Part shown: positions 34,501-47,098 of the stretch, in pieces
Layout of the letters: each line of letters begins with the position of its first letter
How positions within the stretch are numbered: the stretch's first letter is position 1
NCBI GenBank assembly: GCA_039519185.1
Contig: CM076848.1
Coordinates: forward strand, 28,005,917 to 28,069,916
Length of the DNA stretch: 64,000 bases
From: Astragalus membranaceus
Lineage: Eukaryota > Streptophyta > Magnoliopsida > Fabales > Fabaceae
Direction: 5' to 3'
Position numbers and translations under genes: made by a program
Notes under the pieces: model-generated
What the model saw: only the letters and a program-made list of their open reading frames with translations
What the model was told of the DNA's origin: nothing
The model's database searches: none

Positions 34501-36534
34501 TATTGATAACAATAGCCAAGAGTTCGACGTATCATACGAGGATGTCGAAGAAGAGGTTAATGTTGCAGAATTAAAACCTGGACCTCCATATGCATGTAAA
34601 TTATTAAGTCCTTCCGATGGGAAAAACCCCGCAGAACCAAAAAATGATAAGTTTATTGCAAAAACATACACCTTTGATGTCACAAAATGTGACCAAATAT
34701 TTGATCTTTTGGTGACTGATGGTCAAATTTTAGTGCCCAAGGGTCTAAAAATACCACCATTAGAACACCAAAAGAAAAGAGGTTATTGCAAATATCACAA
34801 TTTTTTGGGTCATAACACCTCTCGCTGTGTACTTTTCAGGGATCTAGTTCAAAAAGCCCTGAATGAGGGAAGGCTGAAGTTTGGCGAAAAAGCAAAGCCA
34901 AATATGAAAATAGACACTGATCCCCTCCCAGAGGTGGAAGCAATGTATGCTGAGCCCGTTGGAATTAACATGGTCGAAGTAACCACACTTAAGGCTGCAG
35001 ATACCACAGTCAATGCTGAAGGGTCGAAGAGAGTCGTCGAAATAGTCACTCAAGACGAATATGATGAGAAAATGCGCGTGGTATATCCTGTAGCTGAGGA
35101 AGAACTGATAGACTTCCTAAATCGGTGAAAAACAAATAACACCGAAGTGATGTTGTGCCCCAGGTGCAGCGCTGTATTCGACAAGGAGGCTGCGAAGAGC
35201 CTTGAAAGCTACAAACCCCAGTCGAAAAGAAAAAGTAAGTGGGTCGATAACAGACCCAAATTCAGTTTTAATCCAAGAGGAGTGCCTTACAAGGTAACAC
35301 CTTCACCTAAGCAACCCCAAAGAGTCCAGGGGAAAACATTTGTACCTTCGACAAAATCTCCAGTCGAAAAGTGGGTACACTCTGGAGGTAAAGAGGCAGG
35401 ATACTATGCAACAATGGCAAAGGGAAGCACCAGCGCCACAAATAAGACTCCTGGCTCAAACAGGTATGCCTACAACAACAATTATAAGGGAAAAAACCCA
35501 ATGACAAGGACTTAGTGGCGTCGACACCAACGCCAGATGAAGGTAGCGGCTACAGAAGGCGGAAACTCAAACCCACATAAGGGGAAGCAATTATCTTCTT
35601 GTGTGGAAATCCCTAGGAGGTCTACCACAGAGAGAATCTACCCTCCCCTCTCAATAATCAAAAAAGGCCTAAATGCAGAAGAATGCCTCAACTTAGATGA
35701 TGAAATGGATTCTGAATTTTCAGATTCTGAGCCAGAACTCAACATCATTTGTGTTGTCTCAATCCTTCCGATTGAGTATGATGTGGTAACTGAGGTTAAT
35801 GAGGTCGAAGAAGACCTTGACACAGAAATGGCTATGCACAAGCCAAAATGTTATTATGTAATGAACAATGGCTGCGTCGAAGAGCAGACAGCCACATTTG
35901 AAAGGCCTGACGGTGGAATAAAGTACCACCTAAAACCCCTCTTTATCCAGGCGAAGGCCAATAATGTGGGGATAAACAAGGTCCTAGTAGACGGGGGAGC
36001 TGCAGTTAACCTGATGCCACAGCACATGCTGGCGAAGATTGGCAAGTCAGATACAGATCTGAGACCACATAACATAGTTTTAACAAACTATGAAGGCAAA
36101 ACTGGCCACTCATTGGGGGCCATTGAAGTGGAATTAGTGGTTGGTAGTGTAAAGAGACTAACCCTATTCATGGTAATTCCGACAAGAGAAAATTTCAAGC
36201 TCTTACTTGGAAGAGAATGGATTCATGGCGTAGGCACTGTGCCTTCAACCCTACACCAGAGATTGTCTATCTGGAGAGAGGATGGGTTGGTAGAGAACGT
36301 CGAAGGGGACCAGAGCTACTTCCTAGCAGAAGTGGATCATGTTACAAGAAAGCCCTTCGACAAAAATTTGGCCAATATTGGGCCATGCGTACCTTCAACA
36401 AGTGGATACACACCACAGAACAATGTGTTTTCTTCACTTGATTTCCACCCTAACCATGGCTTTATATGGGAAATGGAGGTCATGGGTGAAGACAACCAAT
36501 CAGCAGGCTTCTGCAAGCCTACAGGGTGGGATGG
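31595..36534 (+). pseudogene. Element A gag-protease, with stop codons and a solo-LTR insertion
   Basis: It starts MRLRSGKNV. A single frame continues through four in-frame stops (TAG 32291, TAA 32462, TGA 35126, TAG 35513) and across the solo LTR at 32993-34343, with no net frameshift. Gag landmarks: retrotransposon gag core (LKYFPNSLTKNAFTWFTIL, FHEQFY) and a Cys/His segment YCKYHNFLGHNTSRC. The protease has DGGAAVNLMP, with the LLGREWIHG flap region downstream. The frame runs into the LTR of element D at 36535, so RT, RNase H and integrase are not visible. The lineage within Ty3/gypsy is uncertain, perhaps Tat-related. Confidence 0.8.
32993..34343. mobile_element. Solo LTR (1351 bp) inserted in element A gag
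   Basis: It begins TGTTGCGTTAAAAACAC and ends GAAGTTTATCA (TG...CA). It is flanked by GTGGA (32988-32992) and GTGGC (34344-34348), a 5-bp duplication with one mismatch. Removing it restores the gag reading frame (Gly codon, then Leu-Asp-Tyr). No coding region, primer site or second LTR is present, so a solo LTR or a very short non-autonomous element fits. Confidence 0.65.
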
Positions 36535-37389
36535 TGTAACACCCCTTTTCTACCCAGTAATTATTTAATAAAATCAGAGTTATAAAAATTTTTCATACTT
36601 CGAAAAGAGATGTCACACATTCATCGATAGTTCAAAACATCACATACGATATATAACACTTTGTCAAAAAGGGACGAAGCCCATAACACCAGTTTAGTTA
36701 ACCACATCGCCAAAAATACATCACCACGCAGCGGAATAGAAATAAGTTTCAAAACAATAAAATCATGACGTCCTGAATGGACTCCAAATAAATAAAATGC
36801 AGCAGCCAAGTCTAGGTTCGTTTCCCCCCTGAGTGTTACATATCAAAGCAAAGGACACCGACTCAGACTAGCGAAGGTAACTAGGCCTTCACTCGCAATC
36901 ACCTGCACGTTACCGCATAGGGGTAACATTCAAACAGAAGGGGTGAGATATCTTCAATATAATAGCGTAAAATGATAGGAAATATGCTAGAATATGACAA
37001 CTATATCTACCAATCCATTACACACATCAAATTATAAACACACGTCAAAACGTAAACATCACAATCATTCACCAAATGTCATGACAATACATGAATCCAA
37101 CCCACACCAACGGGCATATGCATGTGGTACCAAATCACCAAAAGTTTTGCCTGTAAATAGAGGCGTCACCAATATTGAGAGCTTTCACACCCGGCTCACC
37201 AATTCAGAAAAATTGAGCTTTCACACCCGGCTCACTAGTTTTAGAAAAAATTGAGCTTTCACACCCAGCTCCAAGACCAAAGGCCTTCACCAAAATAAAT
37301 GCACATGCTGTATGCGACACCATGAATGCACACAGACAATCATCCAAAATAGTCACAATGTGACACACCAAAAATTAATCACCGGATAT
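36535..37389 (-). mobile_element. Element D: left (3') LTR fragment, minus-strand chromovirus
   Basis: The sequence starting TGTAACACCCCTTTTC recurs almost unchanged at 63574-64000, which is followed (on the minus strand) by a tRNA-Met primer site. D is therefore on the minus strand and this is its 3' LTR. It begins after GATGG in element A protease. It is cut at 37389 by element B. It contains a short tandem repeat, TTGAGCTTTCACACCCGGCT, near 37177-37272. Confidence 0.75.
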
Positions 37390-40028
37390 TGTAACGCCCA
37401 AATATTTAGTTAAATTATTTAATTAAATATTTAGGTATTCAATTATTTATTTATTTATTTATTTAATTGGTGTAAATATATTAGCTTTGACTAAGAGACA
37501 TATAATTGGAATCAGGAGGTGGCGTTAGTGATCGGGCTTAAGTTGTAGGAAGCCCGCGATCCAAGCCCAAGGTGTAGGCGCATGAGGGGAGTGTGGTGAG
37601 GGGTTTGAGGATTGCGCATTTTTGAAAGGAAAAGAGAGAAAGACTTGCGAAAGAGAGAGAGGAGAAGAGAGAAAGGAGCAAGGCGCGATTTCAAGAGAGG
37701 AGGAGAAGGGGGTTTCGCAAATTCAAGAGAAGAAGGAGAGAAGCTCGGTTGCTGTGGTTTCTTGGTGTTCCCGTGGAGAGATCATCATCTTCGGAAAAAC
37801 TAAGGTAAGGGGAGTCTCATAGTATAAAGGGTTATATGATGGGTAGTATATAGGAGGGTAGAACCTATGATGTCTAGGAGTTGTTTGATAATATGCATGA
37901 ATGAATTATGAAATTATATGTATGTTGTTGGTGTTGTTTTGAGTGTTGACGACCTTGAGTGAATAGATGGTAAAATGTTGCACGCTAGGTGTTTGATAGA
38001 ATGTGTAAGTGATGTTTAGAATGCATGTTAGATGTTTGACAAAATGCATAAGTATGTGATGTTGAGATTGGTATTTGGTGATTGATCATAATGAGTTTTA
38101 CTTGCTTATGCTCTTTTGTGCGTTTCTGGACACTGTTTCGGTTCTTCTGAAACTGGTACTGTTCAGTTTATCTAAAAATTTTGTGGCTGATTGTTTTTGA
38201 AAATAGACTTAAAGCCGGTCGTTTTGGCACTGGTTCCGTTCAATTTGGAGTTGTGTAGCTCAAGTTATGAGTCTCCAACGTTAGGTCAAAATTCTGGAAT
38301 CAAACTGTGAGTAGGTTCGGTTTTTGTAGGTTTTGTGTTCTCAATCGAACTCCGTTTTGAATGATTCTTGTTTCATTGGAAAGTAGACTTAATCCTCTAC
38401 GAAATAGGCACTGGTTTCACGAAATTTCATTAATAAATGAGAAAGAAAATTTAGTTGCAAGTTGGGTAAAGAATTTTGTCCGATTTTGGTACCTCAGTGT
38501 AGTGTCTGGAAAAACTTTACCAACTGGATACTTATTTTGAAAAATAAAAATCATAGGCAGAAACTACACTCAGAGAGCTTCCCAATGAGTGGTCTTTTGT
38601 TAAAATCCGATATCGTTTGCTATTTTAATTAATTCACCGAAGTAGGTGCACTGCTGTAGGAAATTCTGCAGTAGTGCTGTCCTGCGCCAGAGCGCCATGT
38701 TGCTACCCTGTGTGTGCCAGGTTGCTTGCTGTGTTGCGCCCAGAGTGGCGCAGGTTGCCCAGAATGTGGCGCAGGTTGCCACCAGGCGCCAGTGTTAGTG
38801 TCTATGTTGCCTGCTGTGTTGCAGTTTGTGTCTTAGTTTGTATCTAGGACTGTGTTGCTGTTTGTGTCTTAGTTTGTGACTGTGTTGCAGTTTGTGTCTT
38901 AGTTTGTGTCTAGGACTGTGTTGCTGTATGACGCCACGTGCTGTCTGTTTTGGCGCCCAGGGTGGCGCAATTTGCCTCAGGCGCCCTTTTATGTGCTGTT
39001 GGGCGCCAATGTGTTGTCTCTGAGTTGTTGGTGTTGTTTCCTAGGCGCCACTTTGTGCTACCTCATTGTTGTGATGTTTTGTTGTGTCTAATAAGACTAA
39101 ATTGCTGTTCTTGTTGTTGAGTCAATGTGACTAAATCTTGTTGTTGATGTTGCTGGGTCAAATATGACCAAAACTCGATGATGGTGTGGTTGGGTCGAAT
39201 ATGACCAATGATGATGTTGTTGACGTTGTTGTGCATAGCATGATTATGTTGTTGATTGTTCCGATGCGTTGTACATGGTGTCTCATGCATGGCATAATGC
39301 ATTATTACGTTGATGTAGGCTTCGGCCATAGAGCTTTGCTCAGTGTTGATGATGAAGCCACAAAGGCTATTTACGTTGGTTGGTACCACATGCATATACC
39401 CGTTGGTGTGGGTTGCATTTCATACATACACGTTGTACCCATGGTGTCGTTGGTCGTCGTTTACTTATGTTGTTACTTGTTGGTGTTGCTCGCCGTTTTG
39501 CTTATGTTGTTACTTGTTGGTGTTGCTCGTCGTTTTGCTTATGTTGTTACTTGTTGGTATTGCTCCGTGATAGTTGTACTTATGACTGTTGATGTGCTAT
39601 GGTAGTTATAGTTGCCTATTCTCTAGTATATTATCTATCATATATGCTTTTATGCTGTTAGAGACTCACCCTTTCTGTTTGAATGTTACCTCTACGTGGG
39701 TAACGTGCAGGTAGTCGCAAATGAAGACCAAGGGTCTTTTAGTAGCCGAGTCAGTGTCGTCTCTGATACGTAGCACCCGGGGAGGGGAAGAATACTGTTT
39801 TCAATTGCTTGTTGCATTAGTTGTTTTTGAAACATGGATAGGTGGTTTGAAGTATTTGAACAAATATTCGGGGTTGTAAACTAAGTTGATGTTGTTCTTC
39901 CACGTTTTTACTTGATTATACGTTGTTGGTTTTTGAAATGTTGCATGTGACGCTCCATTGCCTGTTTTAAGTTTAATTTCCGCACTCTGATATGTAATAA
40001 AACGAACGGGTAGAATTGGGGTGTTACA
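37390..40028 (+). mobile_element. Element B: first LTR (2639 bp), Tekay-like chromovirus
   Basis: It begins TGTAACGCCCAAAT and ends GGGGTGTTACA. The same sequence forms the second LTR (41835-44146 plus 62333-62660, 2640 bp). It contains GCGCC-rich blocks, a GTTGCAGTTTGTGTCTTAG-type repeat and a 37-bp triplicated unit (39460-39570) containing TTACTTGTTGGTGTTGCTCG. A primer-binding site follows. Confidence 0.85.
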
Positions 40029-40031
40029 TAG

Positions 40032-40043
40032 TGCTATCAGAGC
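40032..40043 (+). other. Element B primer-binding site, one base off consensus
   Basis: TGCTATCAGAGC lies four bases after the LTR. The usual initiator-tRNA-Met site is TGGTATCAGAGC, so G has become C at the third base. The second copy at 62664-62675 is intact. Confidence 0.8.
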
Positions 40044-40146
40044 AGTTCGGTCTGTCCGGCCAAGTTGTCCAGTCGTAGTGTCAATTGACAATGGTGTGTT
40101 GTCAATTATATCTAACTGATGTTTGTCTTGTAGCAAGTGAGTTGAA

Positions 40147-41822
40147 ATGGCTGGGAGGAACGATACTGCAATTGCTGCTGCTCTAGCTGCTATGGCGCAG
40201 GCTGTCCAGAATCAACAGAATGCCGATGAGAACGCTGGGTTTCGGAGTTTGATTACATTCCAGAGAGATAATCCGCCCACGTTCAAGGGCAAGTATGATC
40301 CCGATGGTGCTTTGGCTTGGTTGAAAGAAATGGAGAGGATTTTCCGAGTGATGGATTGTACCCAAGCACAGAAGGTCCGCTATGGTACGCATATGCTAGC
40401 TGAGGAAGCTGATGATTGGTGGTTAGAGACAAGGCAGAGGTTGGAGGCTGCTACTAAAGAGATTACCTGGGAAGTGTTCAGCAGAGAGTTTAACCGTAAG
40501 TATTATCCGGAAGATACCCGAGGGAAGAAAGAGGTTGAGTTTCTGGAGCTGAAACAAGGGAGTCCATATCGGAGTATGCCGCTAAGTTCGTGGAGCTGGC
40601 GAAGTTCTATCCGCATTACACTGGAGCTAATTCTGAGTTTTCCAAGTGTATCAAGTTCGAGAATGGTTTGAGGCCCAGGATCAAGAAAGCAATCGGATAT
40701 CAGAAGATCCGTGTCTTTGCTGACTTGATTGATAGTTGCAGAATTTTTGAGGAGGATAGTAATGCTCACTACAAGATTGTGAACGATAAGAAGGGCAAGT
40801 CTCAGAGTCGTGGTAAGCCGTATGATGCTCCTGCTGGTAGAGGTGAACCGAAGGCTGCTGATGGCGAGAGGCCTAGTGGAGGAGATGTTTCGGTCGGTAT
40901 CGTGTGTTTCAGATGTGGCGAAGCTGGTCATAAGAGTAAGGCGTGCAAAGCTGAGGCGAAGAGGTGTTTCCGTTGCGGTAAAGTCGGGCATGAGATGTCC
41001 GGATGCGAGCACAAGGAGGTGATTTGCTTCAACTGTGGCGAAGGAGGGCACATCAGTAGTCAGTGTCAGAAACCGAAGAAGGGACGAGCTGGTGGGAGAG
41101 TGTTCGCTTTGGTAGGGACAGAGACTTCTAAGGAGGGCGGACTCATTAGAGGTACATGCTTCATTAATGGTGTTCCTCTAACTTATATTGTTGATACCGG
41201 TGCTACTCTTTGTTTTATCGCTGCTAATTGTGTTGAGAGACTGGATCTTGCGTTGTCTTCTATGAATGGAGAGATGGTTGTCGACACTCCAGCTAATGGG
41301 TCTGTGTCTACTTCTCTTGTGTGTTCTGGGTGTCCCTTGTTGATTTTCGACAGAGACTTCGTTGTTGATTTAATTTGGTTGCCGTTAAGCGGAGTAGATG
41401 TGATTTTGGGTATGAACTGGTTGGAGCATAACCATGTTCGTATTGATTGTCGTCGCAAGTCTGTGAGCTTTGGAGAGGAAGAGTCTGGCTTGTTGTCTGC
41501 TAGACAACCGCGGAAATTAATTCGGGAGCAAGGGGAGACTTCGCAAAGTAGACAGAAGAGTCATCGTAATAAGCGAAGGAAGGATTTGAAATTTCAAGCG
41601 GGTGATGTGCGAGTACGGGATAATCTCACTGTGGAGACGATGCCTGTACGGATTGAAAGTCATGACGTGAAAGCTTTAAGGGGCAAAGAAATTGCATTGG
41701 TGAAGGTGGTCTGGCTAGGAGCTGCTGGTGAGAGCATGACTTGGGAGTCGGAGAGTAAGATGCAGGAGTCCTATCCAGAGCTATTTGACTCAGGTGAGTT
41801 TTCGAGGACGAAAACATTCTAA
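40147..41822 (+). pseudogene. Element B gag-protease fused to the extreme C-terminus of integrase; RT-RNase H-IN deleted
   Basis: It starts MAGRNDTAIAAALAAMAQ, the typical Tekay-type gag start. Gag runs to KQGS near 40560, where a frameshift moves the frame; it resumes as SISEYAAKFVELAKFY. Three CCHC knuckles follow (CFRCGEAGHKSKAC, CFRCGKVGHEMSGC, CFNCGEGGHISSQC), then the protease (IVDTGATLCFIA, GVDVILGMNWLE). After RKLIREQGETSQ the sequence jumps to SRQKSHRNKRRKDLKFQAGD, then the chromodomain-like tail VVWLGAAGESMTWESESKMQ and SYPELFDSG. All RT, RNase H and the integrase core are missing. It ends 12 bases before the second LTR, next to the purine tract CTGGGGGAGAA. Confidence 0.88.
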
Positions 41823-41834
41823 CTGGGGGAGAAT

Positions 41835-44146
41835 TGTAACGCCCAAATATTTAGTTAAATTATTTAATTAAATATTTAGGTATTTGATTATTTATTTATT
41901 TATTTATTTAATTGGTGTAAATATATTAGCTTTGACTAAGAGACGTATAATTGAAATCAGGAGGTGGCGTTAGTGATCGGGCTTAAGTTGGAGGAAGCCC
42001 GCGATCCAAGCCCAAGGTGTAGGCGCATGAGGGGAGTGTGGTGAGGGGTTTGAGGATTGCGCATTTTTGAAAGGAAAAGAGAGAAAGACTTGCGAAAGAG
42101 AGAGAGGAGAAGAGAGAAAGGAGCAAGGCGCGATTTCAAGAGAGGAGGAGAAGGGGGTTTCGCAAATTCAAGAGAAGAAGGAGAGAAGCTCGGTTGCTGT
42201 GGTTTCTTGGTGTTCCCGTGGAGAGATCATCATCTTCGGAAAAACTAAGGTAAGGGGAGTCTCATAGTATAAAGGGTTATATGATGGGTAGTATATAGGA
42301 GGGTAGAACCTATGATGTCTAGGAGTTGTTTGATAATATGCATGAATGAATTATGAAATTATATGTATGTTGTTGGTGTTGTTTTGAGTGTTGACGACCT
42401 TGAGTGAATAGATGGTAAAATGTTGCACGCTAGGTGTTTGATAGAATGTGTAAGTGATGTTTAGAATGCATGTTAGATGTTTGACAAAATGCATAAGTAT
42501 GTGATGTTGAGATTGGTATTTGGTGATTGATCATAATGCGTTTTACTTGCTTATGCTCTTTTGTGCGTTTCTGGACACTGTTTCGGTTCTTCTGAAACTG
42601 GTACTGTTCAGTTTATCTAAAAATTTTGTGGCTGATTGTTTTTGAAAATAGACTTAAAGCCGGTCGTTTTGGCACTGGTTCCGTTCAATTTGGAGTTGTG
42701 TAGCTCAAGTTATGAGTCTCCAACGTTAGGTCAAAATTCTGGAATCAAACTGTGAGTAGGTTCGGTTTTTGTAGGTTTTGTGTTCTCAATCGAACTCCGT
42801 TTTGAATGATTCTTGTTTCATTGGAAAGTAGACTTAATCCTCTACGAAATAGGCACTGGTTTCACGAAATTTCATTAAGAAATGAGAAAGAAAATTTAGT
42901 TGCAAGTTGGGTAAAGAATTTTGTCCGATTTTGGTACCTCAGTGTAGTGCCTGGAAAAACTTTACCAACTGGATACTTATTTTGAAAAATGAAAATCATA
43001 GGCAGAAACTACACTCAGAGAGCTTCCCAATGAGTGGTCTTTTGTTAAAATCCGATATCGTTTGCTATTTTAATTAATTCACCGAAGTAGGTGCACTGCT
43101 GTAGGAAATTCTGCACTAGTGTTGTGCTGCGCCAGGGCGCCATGTTGCTGCCCTGTGTGTGCCAGGTTGGTTGCTGTGTTGCGCCCAGAGTGGCGCAGGT
43201 TGCCCAGAATGTGGCGCAGGTTGCCACCAGGCGCCAGTGTTAGTGTCTATGCTGCCTGCTGTGTTGCAGTTTGTGTCTTAGTTTGTATCTAGGATTGTGT
43301 TGCAGTTTGTGTCTTAGTTTGTGATTGTGTTGCAGTTTGTGTCTTAGTTTGTGTCTAGGACTGTGTTGCTGTATGACGCCACATGCTGTCTGTTTTGGCG
43401 CCCAGGGTGGCGCAGTTTGCCTCAGGCGCCCTTTTATGTGCTGTTGGGCGCCAATGTGTTGTGTCTGTGTTGTTGGTGTTGTTTCCTAGGCGCCACTTTG
43501 TGCTACCTCATTGTTGTGATGTTTTGTTGTGTCTAATAAGACTAAATTGCTGTTCTTGTTGTTGAGTCAATGTGACTAAATCTTGTTGTTGATGTTGCTG
43601 GGTCAAATATGACCAAAAACTCGATGATGGTGTGGTTGGGTCGAATATGACCAATGATGATGTTGTTGACATTGTTGTGCATAGCATGATTATGTTGTTG
43701 ATTGTTCCGATGCGTTGTACATGGTGTCTCATGCATGGCATAATGCATTATTACGTTGATGTAGGCTTCGGCCATAGAGCTTTGCTCAGTGTTGATGATG
43801 AAGCCACAAAGGCTATTTACGTTGATTGGTACCACATGCATATACCCGTTGGTGTGGGTTGCATTTCATACATACACGTTGTACCCATGGTTTCGTTGCT
43901 CGTCGTTTGCTTATGTTGTTACTTGTTGGTGTTGCTCGTCGTTTTGCTTATGTTGTTACTTGTTGGTGTTGCTCGTCGTTTTGCTTATGTTGTTACTTGT
44001 TGGTATTGCTTCGTGATAGTTGTACTTATGACTGTTGATGTGCTATGGTAGTTATAGTTGCCTATTCTCTAGTATATTATCTATCATATATGCTTTTATG
44101 CTGTTAGAGACTCACCCTTTCTGTTTGAATGTTACATCTACGTGGG
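41835..44146 (+). mobile_element. Element B: second LTR, left part (split by element C)
   Basis: This is collinear with 37390-39700. It stops at the GTGGG duplication 44142-44146, where element C is inserted; the remaining 328 bp resume at 62333. The 37-bp triplicated unit is at about 43900-44016. Confidence 0.88.
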
Positions 44147-47081
44147 TGTTGCGCCCGAAAAAGCCCCCGAGGGAGAACCTTCCTCGTTTGCAATTTTTCT
44201 AAAAAAAAAACAATGACAATGAAGCCGCCACCAATACTTATTTAAGGAAAGTATTAGAAAAACCTTTTTTAGAAAGCGATTGGCCTTGGAAAACTGAGAG
44301 TTTTGGGTTCGGGGGTCGGTTACGCGCGGGGAAGGTATTAGCACCCCACGCATCCTCTCTACTGAGAGGGAACCTTTAATTAAATGTGTGGTTTTAAGTG
44401 TTGATTTGAAAAATACCTAATTTACCTCTTTATTTCTTATTGAAAATGAATTAAAGAACTTAATGAAATTTTTTATTTTTGGCGCTTGACAAGAGTTAGC
44501 CTCTTGCTCCTACGTATCTCCCGGTGCGATGGAGAATTCAAAGCTACGTAGTTCTGGATGTCTAGAAAAAGTTTTTGTTTTTTATCTTGTTTAATTGTGA
44601 AAATTGAGCTTTCAAGGTGATCAATTGAGCAAAGGCTCCAAGTGACCACCATTAGCACTCCATTGTTAATAATCATGCAAGCAAAGGCTTCGTAAGACTA
44701 CTAACAAAGTTTTTGATTTAGTGAAAATTTTTAGGAAAATTAGGCATTCACGATGATCAATTGAGCAAAGGCTCCAAGTAATCGCCACTAGTACCTCATT
44801 GTTAATAATCATGCAAGCAAAGGCTTCGCAAGACTACTAACAAAGTTTGATTTTGAAGAGTTTTCGCAATTGGATTGATTCTCGTTTAGGGAAAAGAAAA
44901 CCCGTTATTTGGAAGAAAAAAAGGGTTTGTGGAAAAAGCTTATTTAGGGGAAAAACGAATTTTTAAAAAAAAAAGCAGGGGAGTGCAACAGTAAAATAAG
45001 GGTGTAAATAAAATAGGAGTGCATTATTAAAACTGGGGTGCAGATAACAGGGGGGGTTGCATTATTAAAGATGGGGTGTAGGCAGTAGTCCGTTCTCAAT
45101 TTTATTGGGCTGGTCTGTTTCAAAAAAAACAAAATAAAGTCGTGGGCTTTAGGGGGCATGCGCAGTAAGCGCTGGGGGTGTAAATGACAATCTGAATAAT
45201 AAAAAAAAAAACGTGAAAAGACGGAATTGCCCCTGAGTTACTACTATAAAAGCCTAAACCTAAAAAAGGAAACCCTAATTTGCTCTCCCCTCTTCTCCAC
45301 GGCGCCCTACCCCCAAATCGCCCGAAAAACCTAAAAGATCCCCTCTCTCTCTCCACGGCGCTGCCGTGCGCCCCCTCTCTCTCCTTACCTTCCCTCTTCT
45401 TCTCGCCTCCACCCACTCAACTCTCCCAAACGTAGCCTCGCCCTCTTCCTCTCTCGGTCTCCCTCGACCATGACTTTGTCTTCTTCCTCTCTCCCTACTC
45501 CGAATCGTAACCCCTTTCTCCTCCTCTCACCGAACCGATTTTGGTCCATCCTCCTCTCGCCAAGCGCAGGATTTTCTCACAGAGAGCGGAAACACGAAAC
45601 CGAGAGAGAGCTCACAGCGTAGTTTTTTTTTTTGTTCGATCCAGTCCCGTTCCGCGACGGTGGCGGCGGTGATGCGGAGGTTCGCGAGGTTAAGACGGTG
45701 GTTCCGTCGTGGTGGTGGCAGCCGTTCGTGGATGGGGGCTGTTCGCGAAACGGGAGGGAGTGATTGGTGGTGAGGTGGTTTCGGTTCGTACGGTGACGGC
45801 GGCTGGGGCGGATCTGTTTCGTGATGGGTCGCCGGAGTTCATGGTGGAGCTCGCCGGAGAAGACTACCGGAGCTCCGGCGAACACACTAAGGTAAGTTTT
45901 ATTTATTTCATTTTTTTTTGTTCTTTTGATCTGAATGATGTTATTTTTATCACATAGCATAGACTTAATTCAACATATTTGGAGTACAGAATAAATGAAT
46001 AAATAAAAAAGAAAAAAAACAAAACATACATATTTACAATCTATTTACAAATCCGAAGGAAAGGAGGGTCACCAACCTTAGTCTCGACCTATTCTGGAAA
46101 AAGAAAAGAAAATAAACTATTTTCGATCTGTTGCTGGTTGCTTGGTTTACTGCTGTTGTTCTAGATCTGTAGTTGCTGCTACTGCCCCTTTGAAATTTTT
46201 TAGAACTTCAAAGAAAGAAACCACTGTTTTGGGATTAGGGTTTCAGTGTAAAACCCTAATCGTTTTTTTTTGGTGCTGTTTACCTCGAAAATCGTGTCCC
46301 CCTGCTACTACCGTTGACTGCTGATTTATACTACATTTCTAGGTTTAGGCATTAATTTGTATTTTGACTGGGCTTTGAATAATTTTTCAGGTTTGGATCC
46401 AAGCCCATCAGCAGCTTGGGGAGCAGCTGCTGGAAAACCCTAAATCTGCTGCTGCTGCCTATTATTACTTGCATTTTCGGATCTGGCCATTTGGGCCTTT
46501 TTTGATGTAATTTTTTTTGTATTTTTTGGGACATTTGGACTCCTAAACACTATTAAATTGTAAATAAAAATAAATAAAAATTTTTTTTGACATTTTTAGA
46601 CTATATATACTACTCAAAATAAATGAATAGGCAAAGTAAAAATAATAAAAGAAATTGGGCCAAATACAAAAGTGATATCGGACCCAACTAGACAAGTGCG
46701 TGAGAACGAGACCCAAATAGAATGAATAAGCCCGTTGACCACTAAACGCTAAAATTATCTCAGAATCGCGTTCTTAAGCCCAAATTGAAACGACAAGCCC
46801 AATCGCGAGAAAAATGACTTTGTTAGTCCCAATTAGGTTCGACTAAATCCAAATACGAAGATTAAATTGATGAACGCACGAAAAGATCGATCATTCGCGT
46901 GCATGCCTAATTTAAAACCACGGTATTTCGATTTAGTTGAACAGGGTAATTGAAATTGGCCAGGGTTAGTAACTGAGACGCCGTACTGATAATTCTCGTA
47001 ATCACGCGACTTCAAAACTCGATTTAAGTAAAATAAACGACTAAACTAGAAAAGGAAGACGGACAAAATTGGGGTATAACA
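44147..47081 (-). repeat. Element C 3' LTR
   Basis: Read on the plus strand it begins TGTTGCGCCCGAAAAAGCCC and ends GGGGTATAACA. It matches 59391-62327 nearly base for base (example difference: TTGATTTGAAA here, TTGATATGAAA in the other copy). It contains a gene-like leader on the opposite strand (45245-45900). Confidence 0.93.
45245..45900 (+). promoter_or_regulatory. Gene-like promoter/leader antisense within the Ogre LTR
   Basis: On the plus strand, opposite to element transcription, lie TATAAAAG (45245-45252) and an AAACCCTAA telo-box. A CT-rich leader follows, then an ATG (about 45470) opening a roughly 50-codon frame MTLSSSSLPTPNRNP. A GC-rich segment ends at a good splice donor (CTAAG/GTAAGT, about 45892). 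The same layout is present in the other LTR (60484-61140), with the donor changed to GTCAGT. This looks like the 5' end of a plant gene. Whether it is transcribed is unknown. Confidence 0.35.
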
Positions 47082-47098
47082 GCTGCCCCTCTTTATTT
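47082..47098 (-). other. Element C polypurine tract
   Basis: On the minus strand AAATAAAGAGGGGCAGC abuts the start of the 3' LTR (TGTTATACCCC). This is the plus-strand priming site expected there. Confidence 0.75.

Noticed and set aside
28481..36534. Both element A and element D start directly after GATGG
   Set aside because: Five bases shared at two sites is compatible with chance; the elements belong to different families and no common target preference can be argued from two cases.
39186..39605. Frame of Val/Leu-rich membrane-like protein in the B LTR (also at 43632-44051)
   Set aside because: It arises from GTTGTT- and CTTGTTGGTGTTGCT-type repeats within the LTR; present in both LTRs only because the LTRs are copies.
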